From the NCBI RefSeq assembly GCF_027922005.1, contig NZ_BSEV01000001.1, forward strand, positions 1,079,638 to 1,143,637: a DNA stretch of 64,000 bases, in the 5' to 3' direction. Under the pieces are notes generated by a model. The model was not told where the DNA came from. It did not search any database and worked only from the letters and a program-made list of their open reading frames with translations. Below, piece by piece: positions 1 through 8,963 of the stretch (its first letter is position 1; every line of letters begins with the position of its first letter). A program made the position numbers and the translations under genes. The stretch comes from Streptosporangium carneum. GTDB lineage: Bacteria; Actinomycetota; Actinomycetes; Streptosporangiales; Streptosporangiaceae.

Positions 1-859
1 GCATGCGCTCCTCGGCGAGCCTCTCCACGAAGTAGGAGGCCTCGCGCATGGCGTCGCGTTCGGGGGCGGCCACGACGACGAAGGCCGTTCCCGGGGCCTG
101 CAGGAGCTTGTAGGTCTGCTCGGCCCTGGCCCTGAACCCGCCGAAGACGGCGTCCAGCGCGGAGACGAACGTCTGCAGGTCCTTGAGCACCTGCGCGCCC
201 AGCAGCTTGGTCAGGGCTCCGGCGACGATGCCGAACCCGGCGTTGAGCAGCTTGAACGCGCTGCGTCCTCCCGCCTTCGCCGGAGCCATGAGCAGCCTGA
301 TGAGCCTGCCGTCGAGGAAGCGGCCGAGGCGTTCCGGCGCGTCCAGGAAGTCGAGCGCGGAACGGGACGGCGGGGTGTCGACGATGATCAGGTCCCAGTC
401 GCCGGCGCGGCGGAGCTGGCCGAGCTTCTCCATCGCCATGTACTCCTGCGTGCCGGAGAAGCTGGACGACAGAGACTGATAAAAGGGATTTGTCAGGATT
501 TGGCGGGCTCGTTCGGGGTCCGCGTGCGCCTCGATGATCTCGTCGAAGGTGCGCTTCATGTCGAGCATCATGGCGTGCAGCCTGCCCTCGCCCTCCACGC
601 CCGCGACGGGTCGCGGGGTGTTGTCGAGCTCGGTGAGCCCCATGGACTGGGCGAGCCGCCGTGCGGGGTCCACGGTGAGCACCACGGCGTTACGGCCGCG
701 CTCGGCCGCGCGCAGCCCCAGCGCCGCCGCCGTCGTGGTCTTGCCGACGCCTCCCGAGCCGCAGCAGACCACGATCCTGGTGCCGGGGTCGTCGATGATC
801 GCGTCCAGGTCGAGGACCGGAGCGGTCCTGTGCCTGCCGGATCGCTCCCGCTCGCTCAT
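1..859 (-). CDS. ArsA-like ATPase, second copy (3' end beyond window)
   Basis: P-loop ATPase of the ArsA/GET3 (anion-transporting ATPase) family. The start is the ATG whose complement lies at 857-859. It overlaps the stop of the upstream paralogue by 4 bp, so the two are very likely translationally coupled. About 286 residues are visible and the reading frame stays open to the left edge, so the C-terminus is missing. A deviant Walker A motif ([14 protein letters not shown]) lies near residue 36, followed by an ArsA-type segment [12 protein letters not shown] and a Walker-B-like stretch IIVDTPPS. No arsenical metal-binding cysteines or ars genes are visible, so arsenite export is not supported. 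Actinomycete ArsA pairs are common and their function is not well defined. Confidence 0.88.
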   Translation of the reverse strand, partial: MSERERSGRHRTAPVLDLDAIIDDPGTRIVVCCGSGGVGKTTTAAALGLRAAERGRNAVVLTVDPARRLAQSMGLTELDNTPRPVAGVEGEGRLHAMMLDMKRTFDEIIEAHADPERARQILTNPFYQSLSSSFSGTQEYMAMEKLGQLRRAGDWDLIIVDTPPSRSALDFLDAPERLGRFLDGRLIRLLMAPAKAGGRSAFKLLNAGFGIVAGALTKLLGAQVLKDLQTFVSALDAVFGGFRARAEQTYKLLQAPGTAFVVVAAPERDAMREASYFVERLAEERM

Positions 860-1860
860 GCCGCTCCCTGCGCGTGGATCGATTCGGCCAGTTCGTACAG
901 CCCCGCCAGGTCGACCCCGTCGGCCAGCAGCGGCAACTCGTAGCGGGGCCTGCCCGAGGTGTCCAGCGACCGCCGCTCGCGGCGTTCGAGCCTGGTGCGG
1001 CGGGCGTGCTCGGCGATCTCCTCGGCCAGGGCCTCGGCCACGGCGGCGGCGTCGGAACCGCCCTCCGCGAGCCCCGCGGCCTTCAGTCCGAGCGCGAGCT
1101 CCGCCGGATCGAACCGGCCCTTCGCGGCCGCCTCGAGGACCGACGCGGGGAGCAGCGACTCCCTGACCATGTTCGTGAAGATCCCTCCGGGCGGGAGGCC
1201 CGCCTCCCGCAGCTCGTCGAGCCCGTCGAGGGTCTCCTGCACCGGCATCTCCTCCAGGAGCGTGACGAAGTGCACCGCCGTCTCGGGGGAGGCCACGACG
1301 CCGTTCACCAGGTCGGCGTGGTTCTTGATCGGCCCGACCCTGGCGAGCCCCGCCACCTCGCTGGTGACGTTGAGAAAACGGGCGACCCGGCCCGTCGGCG
1401 GCGCGTCGAGCACGACCGCGTCGTAGATCCGCCTGCCGTCCTTGCCCTTGCGCCGCACGGCCTCGCTCGTCTTGCCGGTGACCAGGACGTCGCGGAAGCC
1501 GGGGGCGATGGTGGTCGCGAAGTCGACGACGCCGATCTTGGTGAGGGCCTTGCCCGCCCTGCGCATGCCGTAGAACATCTCGAGGTATTCGAGCATGGCC
1601 TCCTCGGGGTCGACGGCCAGCGCGTACACGTCTCCGCCGTCGGGCGCGACGGCGATCTTGCGCTCCTCGTACGGCAACGGCGGCAGGTCGAAGACCTGCG
1701 CGATTCCCTGCCTGCCCTCGACCTCGACCAGCAGGACCTTGCGCCCGCCCGAGGCGAGAGCGAGGGCGAGGGCGGCGGCCACGGTGGTTTTCCCTGTGCC
1801 GCCCTTACCGGTGACGACGTGGAGGCGTACGCCGTCCCAGTCGGTGTCGCGAGCTCTCAC
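856..1860 (-). CDS. ArsA-like ATPase, first copy
   Basis: A 334-residue P-loop ATPase of the ArsA/GET3 family and the first gene of a two-ATPase operon. I chose the GTG at 1860 because the Walker A motif ([13 protein letters not shown]) then sits near residue 20, as is usual; an upstream in-frame extension to 2037 has no family-like sequence. A switch-like motif [14 protein letters not shown] follows mid-protein. The family uses ATP-driven conformational change to move or chaperone clients, but the client is unknown here. The two copies are clearly related and probably form a heteromeric or paired ATPase. Confidence 0.9.
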   Translation of the reverse strand: MRARDTDWDGVRLHVVTGKGGTGKTTVAAALALALASGGRKVLLVEVEGRQGIAQVFDLPPLPYEERKIAVAPDGGDVYALAVDPEEAMLEYLEMFYGMRRAGKALTKIGVVDFATTIAPGFRDVLVTGKTSEAVRRKGKDGRRIYDAVVLDAPPTGRVARFLNVTSEVAGLARVGPIKNHADLVNGVVASPETAVHFVTLLEEMPVQETLDGLDELREAGLPPGGIFTNMVRESLLPASVLEAAAKGRFDPAELALGLKAAGLAEGGSDAAAVAEALAEEIAEHARRTRLERRERRSLDTSGRPRYELPLLADGVDLAGLYELAESIHAQGAA

Positions 1861-2037
1861 GCTTCGAAGGCTACCCAACGGACATCTGGCGATTGGCCGG
1901 GACCGTCCACCGCGAAACCAGCGGGCATCGCCCGGCGCGCCGCCGAGGCGCTCCCCTCGCGGAGAGAGACGAGGTCCCGTCCACTCCGGCGTCCGGCGGG
2001 GCGGCGGGGAACGGGAGCGGAGTATGCCGATTCTCAC

Positions 2038-2059
2038 ACTGTTCCCGCTGTGGAACAGT
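2038..2059. promoter_or_regulatory. inverted repeat upstream of DUF4177-ridA
   Basis: Perfect 8-bp arms ACTGTTCC and GGAACAGT are separated by 6 bp. A second, shorter palindrome (GGAAC, 5 bp, GTTCC) follows at 2064-2078. Together they lie 35-75 bp before the DUF4177 start codon. This position suits an operator for the DUF4177-ridA operon or the divergent ArsA operon. The binding protein is unknown; the spacing does not match the Gram-positive LexA box. Confidence 0.4.
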
Positions 2060-2113
2060 CAATGGAACAGCGCGTTCCCGCCTGCCGCGACGGCTCTCGC
2101 TAATGTGTCCCAC

Positions 2114-2269
2114 ATGACGAAATGGGAGTACTCAACGGTGCCTCTGCTGGTCCACGCGACCAAGCAGATTCTCGACAACTGGGGCCAGGACGGCTGGGAG
2201 CTCGTCCAGGTCGTGCCGGGGCCGAACCCCGAGCAGCTGGTCGCCTACCTGAAGCGGCCGAAGCAGTGA
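2114..2269 (+). CDS. DUF4177-type small protein
   Basis: A 51-residue protein starting at ATG 2114 (MTKWEYSTVPLL). It contains the compact DUF4177 pattern, an aromatic-rich beta strand followed by ILDNWGQDGWELVQV and a short tail. Function is unknown for the family. Its stop codon overlaps the GTG start of the RidA gene, so the two are probably made from one message. The N-terminus agrees with many actinobacterial DUF4177 proteins, which supports this start. Confidence 0.85.
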   Translation: MTKWEYSTVPLLVHATKQILDNWGQDGWELVQVVPGPNPEQLVAYLKRPKQ

Positions 2270-2739
2270 CGCCGGGAGCCGTGACGCCCGAGGAGAGGCT
2301 GGCCGAGCTCGGCCTGACGCTCCCCGAGGTGGTGACGCCGCTGGCGTCCTACGTCCCCGCGGTCCGCTCCGGCGACTACGTCTACACCTCGGGACAGCTC
2401 CCGATGATCGACGGCAAACTCGCGGCGACCGGCAAGGTCGGCGCGGAGGTGACCCCGGAGGAGGCCCGTGAGCTCGCCAGGACCTGCGCGCTCAACGCCC
2501 TCGCGGCGGTCGGGTCGGTGATCGGCGACCTGTCCGGCATCGTGAGGATCGTCAAGGTCGTCGGCTTCGTGGCCAGCGACCCCGGGTTCAGCGGCCAGCC
2601 GCAGGTGGTCAACGGAGCCAGCGAGCTGCTCACCGAGGTCCTGGGGGAGGCGGGCAAGCACGCCCGCAGCGCGGTCGGCGTCGCCGTCCTCCCGCTGGAC
2701 GCGCCTGTCGAGGTCGAGCTGATCGCCGAGGTCCGCTGA
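2266..2739 (+). CDS. RidA family protein
   Basis: A 157-residue YjgF/YER057c/UK114 (RidA) family member. RidA proteins hydrolyse reactive enamine/imine intermediates made by PLP enzymes such as threonine dehydratase. The core YTSGQLP motif is near residue 43, and the C-terminal half ends with EVELIAEV as expected. The GTG at 2266 overlaps the preceding stop (GTGA), favouring this start; a GTG at 2281 is an alternative. The roughly 155-residue length fits the longer actinobacterial subgroup rather than classical RidA of about 130. I do not see the classical C-terminal substrate-binding arginine with certainty, so deaminase activity is inferred only. Confidence 0.88.
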   Translation: MTPGAVTPEERLAELGLTLPEVVTPLASYVPAVRSGDYVYTSGQLPMIDGKLAATGKVGAEVTPEEARELARTCALNALAAVGSVIGDLSGIVRIVKVVGFVASDPGFSGQPQVVNGASELLTEVLGEAGKHARSAVGVAVLPLDAPVEVELIAEVR

Positions 2740-2831
2740 CGACTCCTCCATGGAGGGGGGCCGTTGTCCGTCGCGGGAGCCGTGCCACATCATGGACTCC
2801 GAAACCGAGCGTTGTTCGGGTGGAGGGGTGA

Positions 2832-3677
2832 ATGGGCGGCATTCCGCTTCGCGGTGAGATCGGCGAGCGCGCGCGCGACATCCTGGCCGGGCGGGTCGAC
2901 CCCGTTCCGGCCCGTGATGCCGCGACGGTGGTCCTCCTCCGTGAGGGCGGCGGCTCGGGGGTCGAGGTCTACCTGCTGAGGCGCAGGGCGAGCATGGCCT
3001 TCGCCGCCGGGGCCTACGTCTTCCCCGGCGGCTCCGTCGACCCCCGTGACGCCGACCACGCGGTCGCCTGGGCGGGCCCCGCGCCGGCGGAGTGGGGGCG
3101 GGTCTTCCGCGCCTCCGAGGGGACCGCGCGCGGCCTGGTCTGCGCCGCGGTGCGGGAGACGTTCGAGGAGTCGGGCGTGCTGCTCGCCGGGCCGTCCGGC
3201 GACGCCGTGGTCGCCGACACCACCGGCGACGACTGGGAGGCCGACCGGCTCGCCCTGATCGACAGGAGCCTGTCGTTCGCCGACTTCCTGGCGAAGCGCT
3301 CCCTGGTCCTCCGCGCCGACCTGCTGCGTCCCTGGGGTCACTGGATCACCCCCGAGGCGGAGACCAAGCGCTTCGACACCCGGTTCTTCGTCGCGGCGCT
3401 CCCGCCCGGCCAGCGCACCCGCGACGTCGGCGGGGAGGCCGACCAGGTCGTCTGGGTACGGCCGGCCGACGCCCTGGAGCAGTCGAGGCGGGGGCGGATC
3501 CTGCTGATGTCCCCGACCCGCCGCACGCTCGGCGAGATGGCCGCTCACCGGACCGTGGCCGACGTCCTCGCGACCGAGCGTGAGATCGTCACCTTCATGC
3601 CCGGCATCGCGGAGGTGGACGGAGAGATGCGCATCGTGCTCGACGACGACAACGACTACGGGTCCGGTGCCCGGTGA
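2832..3677 (+). CDS. NUDIX hydrolase (NUDT19-like)
   Basis: A 281-residue NUDIX protein starting at ATG 2832, with GGAGG 5 bp upstream. The Nudix helix is split: FPGGSVDP occurs near residue 63, and the catalytic half AVRETFEESGV follows about 45 residues later. This long insertion between the Gly-Gly and REx2EE parts is typical of NUDT19/RP2-like enzymes, several of which act on CoA or acyl-CoA diphosphates. The substrate here is not known. It precedes the metallo-hydrolase gene by 73 bp on the same strand, so the two may be co-transcribed. Confidence 0.88.
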   Translation: MGGIPLRGEIGERARDILAGRVDPVPARDAATVVLLREGGGSGVEVYLLRRRASMAFAAGAYVFPGGSVDPRDADHAVAWAGPAPAEWGRVFRASEGTARGLVCAAVRETFEESGVLLAGPSGDAVVADTTGDDWEADRLALIDRSLSFADFLAKRSLVLRADLLRPWGHWITPEAETKRFDTRFFVAALPPGQRTRDVGGEADQVVWVRPADALEQSRRGRILLMSPTRRTLGEMAAHRTVADVLATEREIVTFMPGIAEVDGEMRIVLDDDNDYGSGAR

Positions 3678-3750
3678 GCGGGCGAGGCCGTCCCGAGGAC
3701 GTCGTCACGTCCGGGAACGCGGGCCGCGAGCGGTTCGGAGGGGAGGCCGG

Positions 3751-4557
3751 ATGAGCGGGCTGCGGATTCCTCTCGACGGCCCCGACGGTTCGGGGACCGC
3801 CCACGCGCTCAACCTGCTCGCCCCCAACCCGTCCGCCATGACGTTGGACGGCACCAACACCTGGGTGATCGGCGACGGAGAGGACGTGCTGGTCGTCGAT
3901 CCGGGACCGGACGACGAGTCCCACCTGCGGCGGGTCGCAGGCCATCTTGAGGGGCGCAGGGTGACGGCGATCCTGCTCACCCACGGCCACGAGGACCACA
4001 GCGGCGGCGCGGGGAGGTTCGCCGAGCTGGTCGGCGCGCCCGTCAGGGCGCTGGACCCCCGCCACAGGCTGGGCGAGGAGGGGCTGGCCGACGGCGACGT
4101 GCTCACGGTCGACGGCCTCGACCTGCACGTCGTCGGCACGCCCGGCCACTCGTTCGACTCGCTGTGCTTCTGGTTGCCCGAGGACGGGGCCGTGCTCACC
4201 GGTGACACCGTGCTCGGCAGGGGCACGACCGTGATCGCCCCCGACGGGGACCTGGGAGACTACCTGCGGTCGCTGGACCGCCTGCGGGCCACGGTCGACC
4301 AGGTGGGCGCGCGTGCGCTGCTGCCCGGGCACGGCCCGGTGCTGCCCGACCCGATCGGCGCGCTCGACGGCTACATCGCGCACCGCAGGCAACGGCTCGA
4401 CCAGATCCGGCGGGCGCGGGCGCAGGGGGCCACGACGGCGAAGGAGGTCGTCGAGGTCGTCTACGCGGACGTCGACAGGTCGCTCTGGCCCGCCGCGGAG
4501 ATGTCGGTCCGGGCCCAGCTCTCCTACCTCGACGGCCTCGGTGGCCTCGACGGGTGA
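3751..4557 (+). CDS. MBL-fold metallo-hydrolase (LACTB2-like)
   Basis: A 268-residue metallo-beta-lactamase-fold hydrolase. The zinc-binding motif THGHEDH lies near residue 74, with later metal ligands in GTPGHS, TGDTV and PGHGP. The C-terminal helical region resembles the winged-helix tail of LACTB2-type proteins. The start is ATG 3751 with a GGAGG site 5 bp upstream; the frame extends to 3580, but that stretch overlaps the NUDIX gene and lacks family sequence. LACTB2 relatives include endoribonucleases, so RNA is a possible substrate, but this is inference. The gene converges with crp. Confidence 0.9.
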   Translation: MSGLRIPLDGPDGSGTAHALNLLAPNPSAMTLDGTNTWVIGDGEDVLVVDPGPDDESHLRRVAGHLEGRRVTAILLTHGHEDHSGGAGRFAELVGAPVRALDPRHRLGEEGLADGDVLTVDGLDLHVVGTPGHSFDSLCFWLPEDGAVLTGDTVLGRGTTVIAPDGDLGDYLRSLDRLRATVDQVGARALLPGHGPVLPDPIGALDGYIAHRRQRLDQIRRARAQGATTAKEVVEVVYADVDRSLWPAAEMSVRAQLSYLDGLGGLDG

Positions 4558-4575
4558 GGCGGGCCCCTGCCCGCC
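4558..4575. terminator. hairpin between convergent MBL and crp genes
   Basis: A perfect 7-bp stem, GGCGGGC/GCCCGCC with a CCCT loop, sits in the 26 bp between the two convergent stop codons. It could end transcription from both sides. There is no T-run, as is common in GC-rich actinomycetes. Confidence 0.5.
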
Positions 4576-4583
4576 GTCCCGTG

Positions 4584-5264
4584 TCAGCGCGAGCGGTTGT
4601 GCAGGCGCTCCAGGTCCATGATGACCACGGCCTTGGCCTCGATGCGCAGCCAGCCGCGCTGGGCGAAGTCGGCCAGGGCCTTGTTCACGGTCTCCCGCGA
4701 GGCCCCGACCAGCTGGGCCAGCTCCTCCTGCGTGAGGTCGTGGTGGACCCGGACGCCGTCGTCGATCCGCTGGCCGAAGCGCTCCGCCAGGTCGAGCAGG
4801 GCCTTGGCGACCCGTCCGGGGACGTCGGTGAAGACCAGGTCGGCCAGCACGTCGTTGGTACGGCGCAGCCGCTGGGCCAGGGCGCGCAGCAGGTGCAGGG
4901 CGACCTCGGGGCGACCCGTCAGCCAGGGGCGGAGGTCGTCGTGGCCGAGCCCCGCCAGGCGGACGTCGGTCAGCGCGGTGGCGGAGGCCGTACGCGGGCG
5001 GGGGTCGAACAGCGAGAGCTCGCCGAACATCTCACCGGGGCCGAGCACGCTGAGCAGGTTCTCCCGCCCGTCCGGAGCGGTCCTGGAAAGTTTGATCTTG
5101 CCTTCGAGGACCACGTAGAGGCGGTCTCCGGTCTCGTTCTCGCTGAACAACGTCTGTCCCTTGGACAGCTCGACCTCCGAGACACTCGTGCGCAGCGCGG
5201 CGGCGCCCTCGCGGTCGAGCGCCGAGAACAGAGGCGCTTTGCCCAGCACGTCGTCGGTGTTCAC
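4584..5264 (-). CDS. crp: Crp/Fnr-type transcription regulator
   Basis: A 226-residue cAMP-receptor-type regulator. The N-terminal cyclic-nucleotide domain carries MFGELSLFD followed by RTASA, the phosphate-binding cassette. The C-terminal winged helix carries LTQEELAQLVGASRETVNK. I chose GTG 5264 (MNTDDVLGK) because AGGAGG lies 5 bp upstream and the N-terminus then matches the actinobacterial Crp family. An upstream ATG at 5288 is possible. In Streptomyces the orthologue controls germination and metabolism, and its gene adjoins nth and marP; here three other genes separate crp from nth. Confidence 0.93.
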   Translation of the reverse strand: MNTDDVLGKAPLFSALDREGAAALRTSVSEVELSKGQTLFSENETGDRLYVVLEGKIKLSRTAPDGRENLLSVLGPGEMFGELSLFDPRPRTASATALTDVRLAGLGHDDLRPWLTGRPEVALHLLRALAQRLRRTNDVLADLVFTDVPGRVAKALLDLAERFGQRIDDGVRVHHDLTQEELAQLVGASRETVNKALADFAQRGWLRIEAKAVVIMDLERLHNRSR

Positions 5265-5611
5265 TGTGCCTCCTGTTTCACGGCTCACGCAGTCATTGTG
5301 ACCTATCCCACCGAGCCGCTCTCAGGTGGCCCATGGGCGTAGGCCGTCCGGGGCTCCGCGACCTCGCCTCCGCCGGTGGGTCCCGGCTTTCCAAGGTCCG
5401 TCGCACTCGGATCACAAGCCGCATTCTTCCCGAAACCTACCCGGATGCACATGGTGCACCCGATGTCGGCGCCTCTCGCGTGCGGGGACAGGCGCCGACC
5501 CTCTTCCTGCGTCCTTTCTCTGCCTCTCTGTCCTTTACGGTCCTTCTTGCGGTCCTTCTCCGGTCCTTCTCCGCCGTGAGCCGTGAGCCGTGAGCCGTGA
5601 GCCGGGCGCCG
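5265..5611. other. intergenic region, crp promoter side, with short repeats
   Basis: A 347-bp stretch with no credible gene. It holds the crp leader and, at 5530-5570, four degenerate copies of a GGTCCTTCTCC-like decamer. These are followed at 5573-5602 by four tandem copies of a 7-mer (CCGTGAG) that run up to the permease stop codon. No clear terminator with a T-run is visible. Confidence 0.5.
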
Positions 5612-7030
5612 TCAGTCGTCGGCCGCGCCGCGGAGTTCCCAGGCACCGCGACGGCGCAGGACGAGCAGGTAGTAGGCGGCGAAGACGACGGCGATGCCGA
5701 CGGTGATGTAGAGGCTGGGCCGTCCGACCTCGGGGTCGAGGAAGTTGCGGTAGACGACGTAGCCGATGGCCGCCAGGGCCAGGATCGGCGCGACGGGGAA
5801 CCACGGCATGCGGTAGGCGGCGTGCCCCGTCGAGCCGTTGCGGCGTCCCGTGATGGTCGAGACGCAGAGCGCGGCGTAGACGGCGATGATCGTGGTGGCG
5901 GTGACGACCAGCAGGAACTGCTCGTCGGCGTAGCAGAACCCGGCCCCGATGACCCCGGCTCCGATGGTGGCGATCCACGGGCTGCCGTAGCGAGGGTGGA
6001 TCGAGGCGAGCGCCCGGCTCACCGGGGACGGCCAGGTGCTGTCGCGGCCCGTGCTGAAGATCATGCGGGCGGTGACGAGGATGATGGCGAGGACCGCGTT
6101 GAAGATGGCCAGGGCGACGATGAGGCTGAGGACGTTGTTCAGCGTCGACCCGGCGCGGGCGGTGATGAAGTACTCCATCATGTTGCCCGCGCCGAAGAGG
6201 TCGGGGAGCGAGGGCGACCCCATGAGCACGGCGGTCACCGGGATCAGCTCGGCGGCGACGGTGATGCCCAGGGCCCACAGGATGGTCTTGGCGATGCCCC
6301 GGTGGGCGTCCTGGGTCTCCTCGCCGAGATACACCGCGGCGCCGTACCCGTTGTACGCGAAGAGCGCGACGGCGGTCGCCGCCCCGATCACCCCGACGGA
6401 GGCCGCGACGACCGTGCCGTCCTGTCCGGCGGCCACCGGGTGCAGCACGAGGTCGGCGAGGGAGCGCTGGGGGTTCAGGAAGCCCAGCGCGCTCACCACG
6501 ACCAGGGCGATCATCTCGATGGCCAGGAAGATCCCGGTGACCCAGGCGTTGAGCTTGATGTCGAAGACGGCCAGCACGGTGGCGACGACGGTGGTCACGG
6601 CCGCGACGGTCGGGGCGTGCAGACCGGGGAAGAGCACCGCCAGGTAGGTGCCGACGCCGAGCGCGATCACCGCGATGATGAGCAACTGGGTGACCATGAA
6701 CAGGCCGAGGACGACGAATCCCGGCAGGCGGCCGAAGGTGCGGGCGACGATCGCGTACTCGCCTCCGCTGAGCGGGTAGGCCGAGCCGAGCTCCGCGTAG
6801 ACGAAGGCCATGAGGATTCCCACCACGCCCGCGACCAGGAAGGCCGTGAACGCCCCCGAGCCCGCCTGGCCGATGACGCCCGGCGCGATGATGAACACCG
6901 ACGAGGCGGGTGAGATCGCCGACAGGGTGATGAACAGGGTGCCCAGGAGCTTCAGGCCCCGATGCAGGTGGGGGTGGGCGGCCTCCGCCGTGGGGACAGA
7001 TGGGGACGGGCTCGTGTCATGGGGGGTCAC
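5612..7030 (-). CDS. APC-superfamily amino-acid permease
   Basis: A 472-residue integral membrane protein of the amino acid-polyamine-organocation superfamily with about 12 predicted membrane segments. The start is GTG 7030 with GGAGG 4 bp upstream. The first helix carries the unwound Gly-rich motif seen in the family (TLSAISPASSVFIIAPGVIG, residues 36-55), followed by an ELGSAYPLSGGEY loop. It probably imports an amino acid, amine or small peptide-derived compound; the substrate cannot be read from sequence. It is divergent from a TetR regulator followed by a DmpA-type peptidase, suggesting joint use of a D- or beta-amino-acid amide. Confidence 0.9.
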   Translation of the reverse strand: MTPHDTSPSPSVPTAEAAHPHLHRGLKLLGTLFITLSAISPASSVFIIAPGVIGQAGSGAFTAFLVAGVVGILMAFVYAELGSAYPLSGGEYAIVARTFGRLPGFVVLGLFMVTQLLIIAVIALGVGTYLAVLFPGLHAPTVAAVTTVVATVLAVFDIKLNAWVTGIFLAIEMIALVVVSALGFLNPQRSLADLVLHPVAAGQDGTVVAASVGVIGAATAVALFAYNGYGAAVYLGEETQDAHRGIAKTILWALGITVAAELIPVTAVLMGSPSLPDLFGAGNMMEYFITARAGSTLNNVLSLIVALAIFNAVLAIILVTARMIFSTGRDSTWPSPVSRALASIHPRYGSPWIATIGAGVIGAGFCYADEQFLLVVTATTIIAVYAALCVSTITGRRNGSTGHAAYRMPWFPVAPILALAAIGYVVYRNFLDPEVGRPSLYITVGIAVVFAAYYLLVLRRRGAWELRGAADD

Positions 7031-7053
7031 GGCGCCTCCTTAGGCGTGGTTCC

Positions 7054-7092
7054 TTGATGACGCATCAAAGAACTATGAGGGGAGGTGCGTCA
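7054..7092. promoter_or_regulatory. putative operator between permease and tetR
   Basis: A 15-bp palindrome (TTGATG, 3 bp, CATCAA) lies at 7054-7068. The 7-mer TGACGCA at 7058-7064 recurs inverted as TGCGTCA at 7086-7092. The region is the divergent promoter of the permease and TetR genes. TetR autoregulation through these sites is inferred from position only. Confidence 0.4.
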
Positions 7093-7167
7093 ATACACCC
7101 GCCTGTAAAAGATGCGTTTCGCTGACCCCGGTTGCGTTTTCTGACTGATGTATAGAGAATCACCGGC

Positions 7168-7794
7168 ATGGCACGACCCAGCCGAGCACATGAGAAACGC
7201 GCCGAGCTCATCGAGGCGGCCCGCCAGGCGGTCCTGCGGCGCGGCGTCCTCGACCTGCGCCTGCGGGACGTGGCCGAGCAGGCGGACATGTCGACGGGGT
7301 CGGTGCTCTACTACTTCCCCGCGCTGACCGACCTGCTGCGCGAGGTGCAGCGCGAGGCGGTCGAGCGGTTCTGCGTCGACAGGGAGAGGGCCGCCATGGC
7401 CGAGCCCGACCCCAGACGCCGCCTGATCGGGATGATCCGCGCGGGTCTGCCGACCGGCAGCGACGACGAGCTGTGCGTGCTGCTCTACGAGCTCGGCACG
7501 TACGCCCGCAGGGACCCCGCCTACTCGGCCCAGCACATCCGCCTGTGCGAGCGGCAGGTCGCCCTGTACGCGGCCGTCCTGGAGGCGGGGGCGGCGGCCG
7601 GGGTGTTCACGCTGACCCGCGAGGCCACCGTCCTCGCCCGCAACCTCGTCATGCTCGAGGACGGTCTCGGGCTCCACATCACCCAGGCGGTGCCCACCAT
7701 CGACACCCGGCAGGCCGAACGCCTCCTGTTCGCCCACGCCTCCGACGTGACCGGCTGCGACCTGGAAAACCTGGAAGGATCAGAGGAACGATGA
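7168..7794 (+). CDS. TetR-family transcription regulator
   Basis: A 208-residue TetR/AcrR regulator. The N-terminal helix-turn-helix spans about residues 10-55 and includes LRDVAEQADMSTGSVLYYFP, followed by an all-helical ligand domain. It is divergent from the amino-acid permease, and its stop overlaps the start of the DmpA-like peptidase by 4 bp (ATGA), so regulator and peptidase are co-expressed. It most likely represses the permease and its own operon until a substrate is present. The C-terminal domain resembles the BetI-like group, but the ligand is unknown. Confidence 0.88.
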   Translation: MARPSRAHEKRAELIEAARQAVLRRGVLDLRLRDVAEQADMSTGSVLYYFPALTDLLREVQREAVERFCVDRERAAMAEPDPRRRLIGMIRAGLPTGSDDELCVLLYELGTYARRDPAYSAQHIRLCERQVALYAAVLEAGAAAGVFTLTREATVLARNLVMLEDGLGLHITQAVPTIDTRQAERLLFAHASDVTGCDLENLEGSEER

Positions 7795-8870
7795 CCCGCG
7801 CGCGCGAACTCGGCCTGCCGCTGCCCGGCCGTACCGGACCAGACAACGCCATCACCGACGTGCCGGGGGTCGAGGTCGGCTACACCACCCTGGTCGAGGG
7901 GGAGGCCGTCCGCACCGGCGTCACCGCGCTCCTGCCGCGAGGCCGCGAGGACTTCGACGTGCCGTGCGCGGCGGGGTGGTTCTCGCTCAACGGCAACGGC
8001 GAGATGACGGGCACGTCCTGGCTCAGCGAGACCGGCTCCCTCAGGCTTCCCGTGCTCATCACCAACACCCACGCCGTCGGCCCCTGCCACCGCGGCGTGA
8101 TCGACTGGGTCGCCAGGGAGAAACCGGCGGTCGCGGAGCAGTGGCTGCTCCCGGTGGTCGCCGAGACCTGGGACGGCTACCTCAACGACATCAACGGCCC
8201 CCACGTCCAGCCCTCACACGCGATGGCGGCCATCGACGCCGCCAGGCCCGGTCCCGTCGCCGAAGGCTCCGTCGGCGGAGGCACCGGGATGAACTGCTAC
8301 GGCTTCAAGGGCGGCAGCGGCACCTCCTCCCGGCTGGTCGAGTACGGGCCCGACACCTACACGGTGGGGGCGTTCGTCCAGGCCAACTTCGGCTCCCGCA
8401 AGGAGCTCACCGTCTGCGGCGTGCCCGTCGGCCCGGCGCTCGCCGACGACAACCCCATGGAGGGCGGCGCCTGGAGGACACCCGCGGGGGCGGGCTCCGT
8501 CATCGCCGTCATCGCCACCGACGCGCCGCTGCTGCCGCTGCAGTGCACGGCGCTGGCCCGCCGCGTCCCGCTCGGCCTCGCCCGCACGGGGACCACCGGG
8601 TCGCACTTCTCCGGCGACATCTTCCTGGCCTTCTCCACCGGCAACCCCGGCGCGCTGACCATGGGCTTCCCCGACGGCGAACCCGGCTACGAACAGCTGC
8701 GTTTTGTTCCCTGGAGCCGCCTGGACGACTTCTTCGAGGCCGTGGTCCACGCCGTCGAGGAGGCCGTGCTCAACGCCCTCCTCGCCGCGGAGACCATGAT
8801 CGGCCGCGACGGCCGCCGCTCTCCGGGCCTGCCCGTCTCCCGCCTCCTCGACCTGGTGAAACGCCCCTGA
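7791..8870 (+). CDS. P1 family peptidase (DmpA/BapA-type N-terminal nucleophile aminopeptidase)
   Basis: A 359-residue member of peptidase family S58. DmpA-type enzymes cut themselves at a Gly-Ser bond and use the freed serine to remove N-terminal L-, D- or beta-amino acids from small peptides and amides. The motif GSVIAVIATDAPL places the predicted processing site at Gly235-Ser236, close to the known position in DmpA. Conserved GGGTGM (163-168) and KGGSGTSSR (173-181) also fit the family. The ATG overlaps the TetR stop. With the permease it forms an uptake-and-cleavage cassette for amino-acid amides or peptides. Confidence 0.92.
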   Translation: MTRARELGLPLPGRTGPDNAITDVPGVEVGYTTLVEGEAVRTGVTALLPRGREDFDVPCAAGWFSLNGNGEMTGTSWLSETGSLRLPVLITNTHAVGPCHRGVIDWVAREKPAVAEQWLLPVVAETWDGYLNDINGPHVQPSHAMAAIDAARPGPVAEGSVGGGTGMNCYGFKGGSGTSSRLVEYGPDTYTVGAFVQANFGSRKELTVCGVPVGPALADDNPMEGGAWRTPAGAGSVIAVIATDAPLLPLQCTALARRVPLGLARTGTTGSHFSGDIFLAFSTGNPGALTMGFPDGEPGYEQLRFVPWSRLDDFFEAVVHAVEEAVLNALLAAETMIGRDGRRSPGLPVSRLLDLVKRP

Positions 8871-8963
8871 ACCGGCCACAGGACACCTGCAACACGCCGG
8901 TCGGTGTCCGGCGGGCGCGCCGGACACCGCTCGCCGAGCCCTCGGAGGCCCTACGCTTGCGGC

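Noticed and set aside
1..1860. arsenic resistance operon
   Set aside because: The ArsA-like pair has no ArsB, ArsC, ArsD or ArsR nearby and no visible arsenical-binding cysteines.
2064..2078. LexA/SOS box (GAAC...GTTC)
   Set aside because: The spacer between the half-sites is 5 bp, not 4, and the downstream genes are not SOS genes.
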